Origin: Modestobacter sp. VKM Ac-2982 | Lineage (GTDB): Bacteria; Actinomycetota; Actinomycetes; Mycobacteriales; Geodermatophilaceae | Direction: 5' to 3' | Assembly (NCBI RefSeq): GCF_026967935.1 | Contig: NZ_JAPVBL010000003.1 | Coordinates: forward strand, 737,243-801,242 | Length of the DNA: 64,000 bases | In this document: positions 31,900-40,388 of the stretch, one piece after another | Numbering within the stretch: the stretch's first letter is position 1 | How the letters are laid out: each line of letters begins with the position of its first letter | Position numbers and translations under genes: made by a program | The notes under the pieces: model-generated | The model's database searches: none | What the model was told of the DNA's origin: nothing | Seen by the model: the letters and a program-made list of their open reading frames with translations, nothing else

Positions 31900-32846
31900 G
31901 CGTAGGCCTCCGCGGCTCTGGTGACCTTCTGGACGTAGGACTGGGTCTCGGGGTAGGGCGGGATGCCGCCGTGGCGCTGCACCGTGCCCGGGCCGGCGTT
32001 GTACGCGGCGAGCGCCAGCTCGGTGGAGCCGAACTGCTTGGTCAGGCTGCTCAGGTAGCGGGCGGCACCGTCGATCGAGGACGCGGGGTCGAGGGCGTCC
32101 ACGCCGAGCCCCTTGGCGGTGGCGGGCATGAACTGCATCAGCCCGGTGGCGCCCGCGGACGACCTGGCGGAGCTGTTGAACCCGGACTCGGTCTTGGCGA
32201 CCGCGGCCAGGAGTGCGGGGGAGACGCCGTGCCGGGCGCCGGCCTGGGCGAAGAGGTCGGCGTAGGGCACCCCGGCGAGGCCGCCGCCGGCCGCAGGGGC
32301 GACGGGGGTGGTGCTGGCGCCCTCGGGCAGCACCCGGCGGATCAGGGTCGGGTTGCCGACGTCCTGCACCTTGACCACGTCGCCGGCCTGCGGGGCGGCG
32401 ATCATCTTGCCGCCGCCGATGTAGAGCCCGACGTGGTCGATGCCGGGCCGGGAGGACGTGTTGTCGAAGAACACCAGGTCGCCGGGCTGGGCCTCGGCCA
32501 GGGAGGCGACCGGCCGGCCGGCGGTGGCCTGCTGGGCGGAGGTGCGCGGGATGCTGATCCCGAGGTCGGCGTAGACCCGCTGGGTGAAGCCGGAGCAGTC
32601 GAGGCCGGTCGCCGGGTCGGTGCCGCCCCACTTGTAGGGGACGCCGAGGTACTTGGTCGCTGCCCCGACGACCTCGGCGCCGGTGCCGGTCGCTGCGGTG
32701 CTCCCCGCGGTCGCGCTCGCCGCACTGCTGCCGGTGAGGCCGGCGGCGGAGGCCGCGCTGGCCCAGGCGGCCTGCTGGGTCACCGGCGGGGTGAAGCGCG
32801 CCTGGATCTGCCCGATCCGGCTGTGCACCGCGGTCAGTCCGTCCAC
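31896..32846 (-). CDS. NlpC/P60 plus SLT domain peptidoglycan hydrolase in flagellar operon
   Basis: 316 residues from GTG 32846 (GGAGG upstream), overlapping fliJ by 13 bp. An N-terminal helical part (1-25, GLTAVHSRIGQIQARF) precedes an NlpC/P60 domain (about 55-165) with catalytic Cys in GLDCSGF and His in IDHVGLYIGG. A lytic transglycosylase SLT domain (about 195-310) follows, with Glu in AKTESGFNSSARSSAGATGLMQFMP and ALAAYNAGPGTV. No signal peptide is visible, so it may be exported by the flagellar system itself. It probably replaces FlgJ in opening the wall for the rod (inference). Confidence 0.88.
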   Translation of the reverse strand: MDGLTAVHSRIGQIQARFTPPVTQQAAWASAASAAGLTGSSAASATAGSTAATGTGAEVVGAATKYLGVPYKWGGTDPATGLDCSGFTQRVYADLGISIPRTSAQQATAGRPVASLAEAQPGDLVFFDNTSSRPGIDHVGLYIGGGKMIAAPQAGDVVKVQDVGNPTLIRRVLPEGASTTPVAPAAGGGLAGVPYADLFAQAGARHGVSPALLAAVAKTESGFNSSARSSAGATGLMQFMPATAKGLGVDALDPASSIDGAARYLSSLTKQFGSTELALAAYNAGPGTVQRHGGIPPYPETQSYVQKVTRAAEAYA

Positions 32847-33304
32847 GTCGTCTCCTCCCTGCTCGTCTCGTCCTCGCGGGCTCTGGTGGTGCTGTGCTGG
32901 CGGGTGACCAGGTCGTCGACTACGCGTTCCTCGGCGGCGTCGGCCGCCTCCTGCAGGGCCGCCACGTGCCGCTCGCGCAGGCGTTCGAGGCCCTTGGTGC
33001 GCTGGGCGGCGGCGGTCCACCGGGCGCGGACCAGTTCGGCCTGCTCGGCGCGTGCGACGGCCAGTGCCCGTGCAGCAGACACATCGGCAGCCGCAGCGGC
33101 CGATGCGACCATCGCGGCGATGAGCGCCGAGCCGGTGGGGTGCCCGGGCAGTGCTCGCTCGGTCAGCGCGGCGGCGTCCCGCTCGGCGCGTTCGGCGGCC
33201 TCGGTCGCCTCGCGGGCGGCCTGGGCCGACGCGAGGGCGGCGGCGCGCTCCTCGGTCCGGCGGAGCTTCAGCACCGGTTCCAGGCGGAAGGCCGGCTGCT
33301 TCAC
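32834..33304 (-). CDS. fliJ: flagellar export protein FliJ
   Basis: 156 residues, almost wholly helical and probably an antiparallel coiled coil, rich in Ala, Glu and Arg. FRLEPVLKLRRTEERAAALAS at the N terminus is the usual FliJ start. FliJ links the FliI ATPase to FlhA. It is assigned by length, coiled-coil content, the FRLxxVLxLR motif and its place directly after fliI. Confidence 0.88.
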   Translation of the reverse strand: MKQPAFRLEPVLKLRRTEERAAALASAQAAREATEAAERAERDAAALTERALPGHPTGSALIAAMVASAAAAADVSAARALAVARAEQAELVRARWTAAAQRTKGLERLRERHVAALQEAADAAEERVVDDLVTRQHSTTRAREDETSREETTWTD

Positions 33305-33314
33305 CGCAGGTCGT

Positions 33315-34643
33315 TCACGCCGTGGTGGCGATCGCGTGCAGTCGGGCGAACGCCTCGGGGGTCGAGGTCGGGTCGTCCACGGCCTGCCGCAGGAAGGCGT
33401 CGATCTGCGGCACCAGCCGGCGGGCCCGGTCCACGAGCGGGTCCGAGCCGGTCTGGTAGGCGCCGATCTCGATCAGCTCCCGCACGTCGCGCAGTGCGGC
33501 CATCATCCGGCGGACCTCCCGGGCGTCGGTCATCTGCGGCGACGGGACGATGGTGGTGGCGACCCGGGAGATCGACTCCAGCACGTCGATGGCCGGGAAG
33601 TGCCCGGCGGTGGCGAGCTTGCGGGTGAGCACGACGTGGCCGTCGAGGATCGACCGGGCGGTGTCGGCGATCGGCTCGTTGTGGTCGTCGCCCTCCACCA
33701 GCACGGTGTAGAGGCCGGTGATCGAGCCGGTGGTGGACGTGCCCGCCTTCTCCAGCAGCTTCGGCATCATCGCGAAGACGCTCGGCGGGTACCCGCGGGT
33801 GGCCGGTGGCTCGCCGGCGGAGAGCCCGACCTCACGCTGGGCCATCGCGGTGCGGGTGATCGAGTCCATCATCAGCAGCACGTCGCGGCCCTGGTCGCGG
33901 AAGCCCTCGGCGATCCGGGTGGCGACGAAGGCGGCCTTCAGCCGCACCAGCGGTGGCTCGTCGGAGGTGGCGACGACGACGACGGTGTTCGCCATCCCCT
34001 CCGGGCCGAGGTCCTCCTCGAGGAACTCGCGGACCTCCCGGCCACGCTCACCGATGAGCCCGATCACCCGCACGTCGGCGTCGGTGCCGCGGGTGATCTG
34101 GCTCATCAGCGTCGACTTGCCGACGCCGGACCCGGCGAAGATGCCCAGCCGCTGGCCGCGGCCGACCGGGACGAGGGTGTCCAGGGCCCGGACGCCGGTG
34201 GTGAGCTGCCGGTTCACCCGGGCCCGGGTCAGCGCGTTGGGCGTCTGGCTGGTGAGGTCGACGTACCGGATCGCGCTGCCCAGCGGCGGGCCGCCGTCCA
34301 TCGGCCGGCCGAGCCCGTCGAGCACCCGGCCGAGCAACGCCTCACCGACCGGCACCTGCAGGGGCATGCCGGTGGCCCGCACCCGGGCGCCGGAGCGGAC
34401 GCCGGAGAGGTCGCCCAGTGGCATGCAGGTCAGCCGGTCCCGCTGCACGGCGACCACCTCGGCGAGCAGCGGCTGGGGGCCGGTGCGGACCTCGACCAGG
34501 TCGCCGACGGCCGCCGAGACGCCCTCGACGGAGAGGGTGAGGCCCATCGCGCCGGTGACGATGCCGGTGAGCTGGGGGCGGGCGGCCGCACGCGCCCTGT
34601 CGATGAGGTCGCTCCTGTCCAGGGCGTCGACGGTCGCCCTCAT
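33315..34643 (-). CDS. fliI: flagellar export ATPase FliI
   Basis: 442 residues from ATG 34643, which overlaps the fliH stop. Walker A GIFAGSGVGKSTLM lies near residue 165. The family signature SITRTAMAQREVGLSAGEPPATRGYPPSVFAMMPKLLEKAG and Walker B LLMMDSI are intact. It forms a hexamer related to F1-ATPase beta that releases export substrates from chaperones, regulated by FliH and stimulated by FliJ. Confidence 0.96.
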   Translation of the reverse strand: MRATVDALDRSDLIDRARAAARPQLTGIVTGAMGLTLSVEGVSAAVGDLVEVRTGPQPLLAEVVAVQRDRLTCMPLGDLSGVRSGARVRATGMPLQVPVGEALLGRVLDGLGRPMDGGPPLGSAIRYVDLTSQTPNALTRARVNRQLTTGVRALDTLVPVGRGQRLGIFAGSGVGKSTLMSQITRGTDADVRVIGLIGERGREVREFLEEDLGPEGMANTVVVVATSDEPPLVRLKAAFVATRIAEGFRDQGRDVLLMMDSITRTAMAQREVGLSAGEPPATRGYPPSVFAMMPKLLEKAGTSTTGSITGLYTVLVEGDDHNEPIADTARSILDGHVVLTRKLATAGHFPAIDVLESISRVATTIVPSPQMTDAREVRRMMAALRDVRELIEIGAYQTGSDPLVDRARRLVPQIDAFLRQAVDDPTSTPEAFARLHAIATTA

Positions 34644-35491
34644 GACCGGAGCACCTCGCGGACGCGGTCCAGCGCCGCGCTCAGCTGGGCGTCGACCCGC
34701 TGGGTGCCGGCCTCGGCCAGCGCGCCGGCCCGCTCGACGTCGGCGTCCCCGCGGACGGTGACCGACGCCGGCAGCTGGGCCAGCGCCTCGGCCGGCACCT
34801 CCGCGAGGTCGTCGGGGTGCAGCCGGACGACGACCGGCACGTCGTCGGGGCACAGGGTCAGGGCCCGGCGCAGGGCGTCCAGGCCGGGCTCCGCCGCCAT
34901 GGCCAGCTCCCGGCCGAACAGGTCGCCGACCAGGATGACGACGGCGTCCAGGATGCTGTCCCGCAGCTCGTCGACCGCCGGGGCGGCGGTCTCGTCCAGC
35001 CGCTCGACGGCGGCGCCCATGGCCGCGGTGGCCGAGGCGAGCCGGCGCTCCCAGCGGGCCTGCACGTCGGCGAGCCGCTCCTCGGCGGCCTGCTCGGCGG
35101 CGCGGACGACCTGCTCGGCGGCGACGAGGCCCTCGGCGTGGCCGGCGGCCCAGCCCTCCCGGCGGGCCTCCTCCCGCAGCCGGGCCAGCTGCTCGGCGTA
35201 GACCTCGCCCAGCCGGAGTCCGACCCGTGCGGTCGCGGCCTGGTCGCTGTGCGCCGCCGTGGGGTGGGCGGCGACCGGGGGGACGACGGAGGGCATCCGC
35301 GGCGCCCGGGGCGGGGGGACCGGCGCCGCCGGGGCCGGCGCGGCGGCGTCCTGCGCGGCCGGGCGCACCGCCGACGGCCGGCCCCACACCGGCGCACCCT
35401 GCGGCGCTCGCTGGTAGGGGACGGCGCCGGCCGCCGGCGCCCCGCGCAGCAGCAGGGTCTCGCGGCCGCTGCCGTCAGGCGACGAAGTCAT
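34640..35491 (-). CDS. fliH: flagellar assembly protein FliH
   Basis: 283 residues from ATG 35491; a GTG at 35497 is also possible. A long proline/alanine-rich N-terminal third is followed by a charged coiled coil (EEARREGWAAGHAEGLVAAEQVV) and a C-terminal domain with DAVVILVGDLFGRELA and VVVRLHPDDLAEV, the FliH/SctL pattern. It overlaps fliG by 17 bases. It anchors and inhibits FliI. Confidence 0.88.
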   Translation of the reverse strand: MTSSPDGSGRETLLLRGAPAAGAVPYQRAPQGAPVWGRPSAVRPAAQDAAAPAPAAPVPPPRAPRMPSVVPPVAAHPTAAHSDQAATARVGLRLGEVYAEQLARLREEARREGWAAGHAEGLVAAEQVVRAAEQAAEERLADVQARWERRLASATAAMGAAVERLDETAAPAVDELRDSILDAVVILVGDLFGRELAMAAEPGLDALRRALTLCPDDVPVVVRLHPDDLAEVPAEALAQLPASVTVRGDADVERAGALAEAGTQRVDAQLSAALDRVREVLRS

Positions 35492-36551
35492 CCTCACCGC
35501 CCCGCGAGATGGTCAGCGCACCCTGCTCCTCGAGGGTGCGGATCACCGCCACGATCTTGGCCTGGGCCTCCTCGACGGTCCGGGTGCGGACCGGGCCGAG
35601 CAGCTCGATCTCCTCGAGCAGGTTCTCCCCGGCGCGCTCGGAGAGGTTGCGGACCACCTTGTCCCGGACGTCGGCCTTCACGCCCTTGAGCGCGGTGGCC
35701 AGGTCGTTGGCCTCGACGTCGCGCAGCACCAGCTGCAGCGACCGGTCGTCGATGGTGACTATGTCCTCGAACACGAACATCTGCGAGCGGATCCGCTCGG
35801 CGAGCTCCGGGTCGCTGCTCTCCAGCCACTCCAGGATCGAGCGCTCGGTGGGCCGGGAGGAGCGGTTGATGATCTCCACCAGCGTCTCGACGCCACCGAC
35901 GGTCGCCATGTCCTGGTAGGCCAGCAGGGAGCCCATCCGGCGGCCGAGCTCCTCCTCGACCATCCGGACCATCTCCGGGGCGGTGCGGTCCATCATCGCG
36001 ATCCGGTAGGCGACGTCGGCCTGCTGGTCCGGCGGGAAGCCCGACAGCACCTCGGCCGACTGCGGCGCCGGCAGGTGTGCCAGCACCAGGGCCACGACCT
36101 GCGGGTGCTCGTCCTTCAGGAAGGTGACCAGCTGCCGGACGTCGCTGTTGCGCAGCGAGGCGAAGGGCAGCTCGGTGTAGACGACGTTGAGCCGGGAGAG
36201 GATGCCGTCGGCCTTCTCCTCGCCCAGCCCGGCGGCGAGCACCTCGCGGGCGAACTCGATGCCGCCGGTGCCGACGAAGCGGCGGGCCTGCATGAGCGAG
36301 TGGAACTCTCCGAGCACCTCGTCGACGTCCCTGCCGTCGACCCGCTGCAGCGCCATGAGCTCGCTGGTCAGCTGTTCGACCTCGGAGGGGCGCAGCTGGG
36401 CGAGGACGGCGCCGGCCTCCTCCTTGGTCAGCTGGGCCAGGAACACCGCGGCCTTGCGCAGGCCCGGCAGCTCCTTGCGGGGCTTGGCGAGCTGCGCGGA
36501 CGGCGTCGTCGCCGGCACCCCGACGAGCTGTTCGACGCTGGCGATGCTCAC
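35475..36551 (-). CDS. fliG: flagellar motor switch protein FliG
   Basis: 358 residues with the three FliG domains. The N domain has LRKAAVFLAQLTKEEAGAVLAQL and the middle domain has FLKDEHPQVVALVLAHL with the EHPQ motif. The C domain has MFVFEDIVTIDDRSLQLVLRDVEANDLATALKG and the torque helix VRDKVVRNLSERA. It is an exact match to family length apart from a short extension at each end. AAAGGAG lies seven bases before GTG 36551. It sits on FliF and contacts MotA. Confidence 0.96.
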   Translation of the reverse strand: MSIASVEQLVGVPATTPSAQLAKPRKELPGLRKAAVFLAQLTKEEAGAVLAQLRPSEVEQLTSELMALQRVDGRDVDEVLGEFHSLMQARRFVGTGGIEFAREVLAAGLGEEKADGILSRLNVVYTELPFASLRNSDVRQLVTFLKDEHPQVVALVLAHLPAPQSAEVLSGFPPDQQADVAYRIAMMDRTAPEMVRMVEEELGRRMGSLLAYQDMATVGGVETLVEIINRSSRPTERSILEWLESSDPELAERIRSQMFVFEDIVTIDDRSLQLVLRDVEANDLATALKGVKADVRDKVVRNLSERAGENLLEEIELLGPVRTRTVEEAQAKIVAVIRTLEEQGALTISRGGEDDFVA

Positions 36552-36629
36552 TGCTCAACTCCTTTCGCGGTGCTCACGGCAGTCCTCTTGTCCTCGGGAC
36601 GCCACCGGCGCCCACCTCCTGCATCGGCA

Positions 36630-36681
36630 GTCCGGGGCCCCACCCGGCAGGGCGGCTGCCCCGCCGGGGGAGGCCCCGGAC
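36630..36681 (-). terminator. large hairpin between fliF and fliG
   Basis: GTCCGGGGCC (36630-36639) pairs with GGCCCCGGAC (36672-36681), and inner CCCGGC/GGGC-type arms extend the stem. It starts eight bases after the fliF stop. It may attenuate transcription or stabilise the fliF mRNA, lowering fliG-and-beyond relative to the MS ring. GCCGATGC at 36621-36628 resembles a -10 but no -35 fits. Confidence 0.5.
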
Positions 36682-36688
36682 CGTGTGC

Positions 36689-38242
36689 TCACTTGGCGTC
36701 GGCGAACCAGCCGCGCAGCATCGTGGCGACCTCGTCGGGACGGTCGCTGACCATCTCCGAGATCTCGCCGCGGACCCGCTCGCGCTGCTGGGCCTCCAGC
36801 AGCGCCGTCCGGTCGTCCAGGGCCGGGTCCCGGACGCTCTCGACCTGGATGCGCTCCTCGGTCTCCTCGTCCTCGTACTCCTCGTACTCCTCGCGATTGC
36901 GCCGCGAGCGCAGCCACACGATGAGCACCAGGAGGGCGATGCCGAGGGCGATGCCGCCGGTCTTGACCATCGACCACATCTGGGCGGTCTTCTCCGCCTC
37001 CTCGGCGGCCGCCAGGTCGGCCGCGGCCCGCTCGGCGGCGGTCTGGTCGAAGGCCATCGCGGCGACCGTGATGGCGTCCCCGCGGGCGACGTCCAGACCG
37101 ACCGCGTTGCCGATCAGGTCCTGGACCTGGGCCTGGTTCAGCGCGCCGGCCGCGGCCTGGTCCATCACCACCGAGACGGTCAGCCGCTGGACGGCACCGG
37201 GCGCTCCCTCGATGGTCTCCACGGTCTTGTCGACGGCGTTGTTCCGGGTGGCCGTCTCCTTGTCGTAGGCGGACTCGCCGTTGCCGTTGACCCCGAGGTC
37301 CTCCGCGCCCAGGACCCCACCGACGGCGGCCCCGTTGCCCTCGTAGTTCTCGATGGTGGTGCTCTCCGACAGCGCCGGGGTGCCCTCGTTGAAGTCGTAG
37401 CTCTCGATCGTCGTGCCGCGCTGGTCGAAGTCCAGGTCGGCTCGCACGGAGACGACCGCGTTGCCGGGACCGGCGACCCGGTCGAGGATCTGCTGGGCGT
37501 TCGCCGCCAGCCGCCCCTCGAACTCCTGCTCCATCTGCGACTGGGCGTCACCGGCGGCGGAGGACGCACCCTCCCCGGCGGCGGAGAGGACCGCGCCGGT
37601 GGAGTCGGCGACCGTGACGTCGGCCGGGTCCATCTTCTCGATGCTGGAGGAGACCAGGTGGGTGACCGCCTGCACCTGCTCACCGGCGAGGCTCGTGCCA
37701 GGGGCGAGGTCGAGCAGGACCGACGCGGTCGGCTTGCCCTCCTCGGTGGCGAAGACGTCGTCCTTGGGCAGCGCGACGTGCACCACGGCCGACCGGACGC
37801 CGTCCAGCGCCTTGAGGGTGGTGGCGAGCTCGCCCTCCAGCGCACGCTGGTAGGAGACCTGCTGCTGGAACTCGCTGGTGGTGATGCCCTGCTCGTCGAG
37901 CAGCGAGTAGCCGGTCTCGTCGCCGGCCGGCAGGCCCTGGCCGCTCATCGCCAGGCGCAGGTCGTAGACCTTCTCCTTGGCCACCATGATCGTCTGGCCG
38001 CCGTCGGTGAGCTCGTAGGCGACCCCCTGGGCGTTGAGCTCCTCGACGATCGCCGAGGCGTCGGTGGAGGCCAGGTTGCTGAACAGCGGCGACAGCGTGG
38101 GCGCGGTGACCCACCGGGTGAAGAAGAAGCCACCGAGGAGCAGCCCGGCCAGCAGCAGACCGATGACGATCTTCTGGCCGGCGCTGATCGTCGCCAGCAG
38201 CGTGCGGACCCGGTCCATCGGTCCGGCGAGCGCGGCGGGCAT
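36689..38242 (-). CDS. fliF: flagellar MS-ring protein FliF
   Basis: 517 residues. Membrane helices at about 22-44 and 432-452 bracket the periplasm-facing ring-building motifs (LSPLFSNLASTDASAIVEELNAQGVAYEL, then VHVALPKDDVF). The C-terminal cytoplasmic tail, EMVSDRPDEVATMLRGWF, is the FliG-binding sequence. It is slightly shorter than the 550-residue enterobacterial form. It overlaps fliE by ATGA. Confidence 0.96.
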   Translation of the reverse strand: MPAALAGPMDRVRTLLATISAGQKIVIGLLLAGLLLGGFFFTRWVTAPTLSPLFSNLASTDASAIVEELNAQGVAYELTDGGQTIMVAKEKVYDLRLAMSGQGLPAGDETGYSLLDEQGITTSEFQQQVSYQRALEGELATTLKALDGVRSAVVHVALPKDDVFATEEGKPTASVLLDLAPGTSLAGEQVQAVTHLVSSSIEKMDPADVTVADSTGAVLSAAGEGASSAAGDAQSQMEQEFEGRLAANAQQILDRVAGPGNAVVSVRADLDFDQRGTTIESYDFNEGTPALSESTTIENYEGNGAAVGGVLGAEDLGVNGNGESAYDKETATRNNAVDKTVETIEGAPGAVQRLTVSVVMDQAAAGALNQAQVQDLIGNAVGLDVARGDAITVAAMAFDQTAAERAAADLAAAEEAEKTAQMWSMVKTGGIALGIALLVLIVWLRSRRNREEYEEYEDEETEERIQVESVRDPALDDRTALLEAQQRERVRGEISEMVSDRPDEVATMLRGWFADAK

Positions 38243-38568
38243 CAGATCTGCATCCGCATGATCTCGGTGAAGGCCGCGACCGCCGAGTTCTTCAGGGTCA
38301 CCACGGTGTCGGTGGCGAGCCGGGCCTCAGTGCTGGCGATCATGTAGTCGTGGGCGTCCTGCAGGTCACCGGTGGCGGCCTGCAGCGCGAGGGCGTCGGC
38401 GTTGCCCTGCACGGCGTTCAGCGAGTCGATCGAGCCGGTGAGGACGGCGGCGAACCCGCCGTCGCCGGAGACGGAGCGCGGAGCGGCGGCGTTGGCGGCG
38501 CCGGCGACCCCGGTGACGTCGGTGATGCCCGGCATCCCGATGGAGATGCCTGCGATGGGTGAGGTCAT
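38242..38568 (-). CDS. fliE: flagellar rod-MS ring adaptor FliE
   Basis: 108 residues, standard length. The C-terminal two-thirds (FAAVLTGSIDSLNAVQGNADAL, DLQDAHDYMIASTEARLATDTVVTLKNSAVAAFTEIMRMQI) match FliE. It joins the FlgB rod end to FliF. Only two bases separate it from flgC. Confidence 0.95.
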   Translation of the reverse strand: MTSPIAGISIGMPGITDVTGVAGAANAAAPRSVSGDGGFAAVLTGSIDSLNAVQGNADALALQAATGDLQDAHDYMIASTEARLATDTVVTLKNSAVAAFTEIMRMQI

Positions 38569-38570
38569 GG

Positions 38571-38975
38571 TCAGCCCTTCCCGAGCTGGAGGGCCTGCTG
38601 GTAGGCCTCGGTGGCGCTCCTGATGGTGGCCAGGTTGGCCTGGTAGCCACGCTGGGCCATCAGCAGCTGGGTCATCTGGTCGCCGAGGTCGATGTCGGGG
38701 TAGCGGACGTAGCCCTCGTCGTCGGCCAGGGGGTTGCTCGGCTCGTAGACCATCCGGCCCTCGGCGCTGCCGAGCTCGGTGCCGGCGACGCGCACGCCGC
38801 CCTGGCCGGAGCCGTACTGGACGGCCTCGGCGACGATCATCCGTTCCTGGAAGGCGTCCTCGCCCGGTGCGTTGACCGTGTTGATGTTGGCCATGTTGTC
38901 CGCGACGGCGTCCATCCACTTGCGGTGGACGAACAACGACGAGCCGCCGATGCGGAGGGTGTCGAAGACCGCCAT
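38571..38975 (-). CDS. flgC: flagellar proximal rod protein FlgC
   Basis: 134 residues from ATG 38975 (TGATG overlap with flgB); GTG 38978 is an alternative. It has the rod motif ADNMANINTVNAPGEDAFQE and the C-terminal DIDLGDQMTQLLMAQRGYQANLATIRSATEAYQQAL. Position between flgB and fliE is canonical. With FlgB and FliE it builds the lower rod. Confidence 0.95.
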   Translation of the reverse strand: MAVFDTLRIGGSSLFVHRKWMDAVADNMANINTVNAPGEDAFQERMIVAEAVQYGSGQGGVRVAGTELGSAEGRMVYEPSNPLADDEGYVRYPDIDLGDQMTQLLMAQRGYQANLATIRSATEAYQQALQLGKG

Positions 38976-39322
38976 CACTGGGTCCGCAGGGCGGAGCGCA
39001 GCAGGGCGTACTTGCCGTCCAGGGCGCTGATCGACAGCTGGTAGCGCAGCCCGGTCTCGGTGGCGATGACCGTCTCGGTGTCCAGGTTGACGTTGTTGCC
39101 GTCGGTCCGGGTCGGGTCCATCGAGCGGGTGACGGAACTCCGGCCGCCCGCCGGGACCTGTCCGTTGACGATCTCGGCCTGCAGGGTCGACTCGAAGTCG
39201 ACCCGGCCGGCCAGGAAGCCCGGCGTCTGGACGTTGGCGATGTTGTCGGCGGTCACCCGCTGGCGCTGCTGCAGTCCGGTGAGGGACGCGTGCAGCGCCG
39301 TCATGGTCGAGTCGGTGATCAC
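38975..39322 (-). CDS. flgB: flagellar proximal rod protein FlgB
   Basis: 115 residues from GTG 39322. SLTGLQQRQRVTADNIANVQTPGFLAGRVDFESTLQ is the conserved N-terminal rod motif, and the C-terminal helix has YQLSISALDGKYALLRSALR. No clear Shine-Dalgarno precedes the GTG, so the start is less certain; ATG at the MTALHASL segment is possible. It is the first gene of the long operon, with a leader of about 120 bases if the promoter at 39450 is right. Confidence 0.9.
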   Translation of the reverse strand: MITDSTMTALHASLTGLQQRQRVTADNIANVQTPGFLAGRVDFESTLQAEIVNGQVPAGGRSSVTRSMDPTRTDGNNVNLDTETVIATETGLRYQLSISALDGKYALLRSALRTQ

Positions 39323-39449
39323 CGGACGCCCAGCAGGGAGCGACGGAGCACGAGGTACCTCCGGGTACGGCGGGACGCGCTCACAGGGGAACCTGGGAGC
39401 GAGGGGGCCGCCGATCCGTGGCGAAGTTGGTGCGTTCCGTGCCCTTGAG

Positions 39450-39477
39450 TCATCGGCAGCGGCAGCAGCTGGCATGA
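39450..39477 (-). promoter_or_regulatory. sigma-28-type promoter of the flgB operon
   Basis: Minus-strand TCAT, 16 bases, GCCGATGA. The -10 is identical to those before flbD and fliM. It would drive flgB through flgE. The stretch between it and flgB (39323-39449) holds nothing else I can identify. Confidence 0.55.
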
Positions 39478-39519
39478 CCACGTGCACCCGATCGGGCGCG
39501 TCCAGTCACACAACGCACA

Positions 39520-39561
39520 CGTCCCCCGGGGCCGAAGTCGCGTCTTCGGCCCCGGGGGACG
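39520..39561 (-). terminator. terminator of the filament/cap gene cluster
   Basis: A perfect 18-bp stem, CGTCCCCCGGGGCCGAAG and its complement, with loop TCGCGT. It lies 26 bases after the stop of the fliT-like gene, so it should end the fliC1-fliD-fliS-fliT unit. Confidence 0.85.
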
Positions 39562-39587
39562 GGGGAGTGCCGGCGGTGCGGGTGGGG

Positions 39588-39962
39588 TCAGAGCACCCGG
39601 TCGATGAAGGAGGCGACCGGCCGGGTCGGTGCGTAGGACATCCGGGCGGCGACGTCGCGCTGCTTCTGCGACTGGGTGATCCGCTCGACCAGCGCCTCGG
39701 CGACCGCCAGCTGGTGCTGCAGCAGCCGAGCGGCGCGCTCGCGCAGGTCGTCGGGCAGCGGGCCGAGGTTGCTCGGCGGGATCCAATCGGTGGACCGGCG
39801 GCCCCAGGCCGCGATCTCCTCCGCCCGGCCGCGGGCGAGGGTCTCCTCGGCCTCGTACACGTCGCCCTCGAGCGCGTCCAGCACCGCCGGCCAGTTCCGC
39901 CCGCTGGTCAGGGCGGGGACGTCCCCGACCCGGTTCCGCCCGGCGGGCGGGCCGCCGGTCAC
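39588..39962 (-). CDS. FliT-like flagellar protein
   Basis: 124 residues from GTG 39962, overlapping the fliS stop (GTGA). Mostly helical: WPAVLDALEGDVYEAEETLARG, then LPDDLRERAARLLQHQLAVAEALVERITQSQKQRD, with a C-terminal PVASFIDRVL. FliT sequences diverge widely, so the assignment rests on size, helical content and position after fliS. FliT elsewhere is the FliD chaperone. Confidence 0.6.
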   Translation of the reverse strand: MTGGPPAGRNRVGDVPALTSGRNWPAVLDALEGDVYEAEETLARGRAEEIAAWGRRSTDWIPPSNLGPLPDDLRERAARLLQHQLAVAEALVERITQSQKQRDVAARMSYAPTRPVASFIDRVL

Positions 39963-40345
39963 GCGGGAGCCGCTGCGAGGGAGGCCGCGGCCTCCCGCCA
40001 CGCGTCGCGCAACGGCTCGACGATCTTGCGGCAGTCGGCGACCCGGCGCAGGTCGGCCTTGAGGATCGCCTGGCCGAGCTCGGTGATCAGCCAGTTGTAG
40101 AGGGCGGCCAGCCGCGGAGCGCCGTCCCAGGCGTCGACCTGGAGGCTCTCCAGCAACCCGAAGACGACGTCCTGGGCGTGCTGCAGCTGCTCGGTCGCCG
40201 CGTCACGGTCACCCGCGGTCAGGGCGGCGTGCCCGCGCTCGAGGTCCAGGGCGAGGCGGTCGTACAGCATCACCAGGAGTCGCTGCGGGGAGGCGGTGGT
40301 GACCGTGTCGCCCAGGTAACGGGCGCGGAGAGAAGCGGTGCTCAT
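39959..40345 (-). CDS. fliS: flagellin export chaperone FliS
   Basis: 128 residues, normal length, all-helical. Family motifs: YLGDTVTTASPQRLLVMLYDRLALDLERG at residues 10-38 and LQVDAWDGAPRLAALYNWLITELGQAILKAD at about 70-100. It binds the flagellin C terminus to prevent early polymerisation. It starts 43 bases after fliD. Confidence 0.95.
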   Translation of the reverse strand: MSTASLRARYLGDTVTTASPQRLLVMLYDRLALDLERGHAALTAGDRDAATEQLQHAQDVVFGLLESLQVDAWDGAPRLAALYNWLITELGQAILKADLRRVADCRKIVEPLRDAWREAAASLAAAPA

Positions 40346-40388
40346 CGGGTTCGGATCTCCAGTGGATCAGCGCGGCAGCGGGTCAGGA

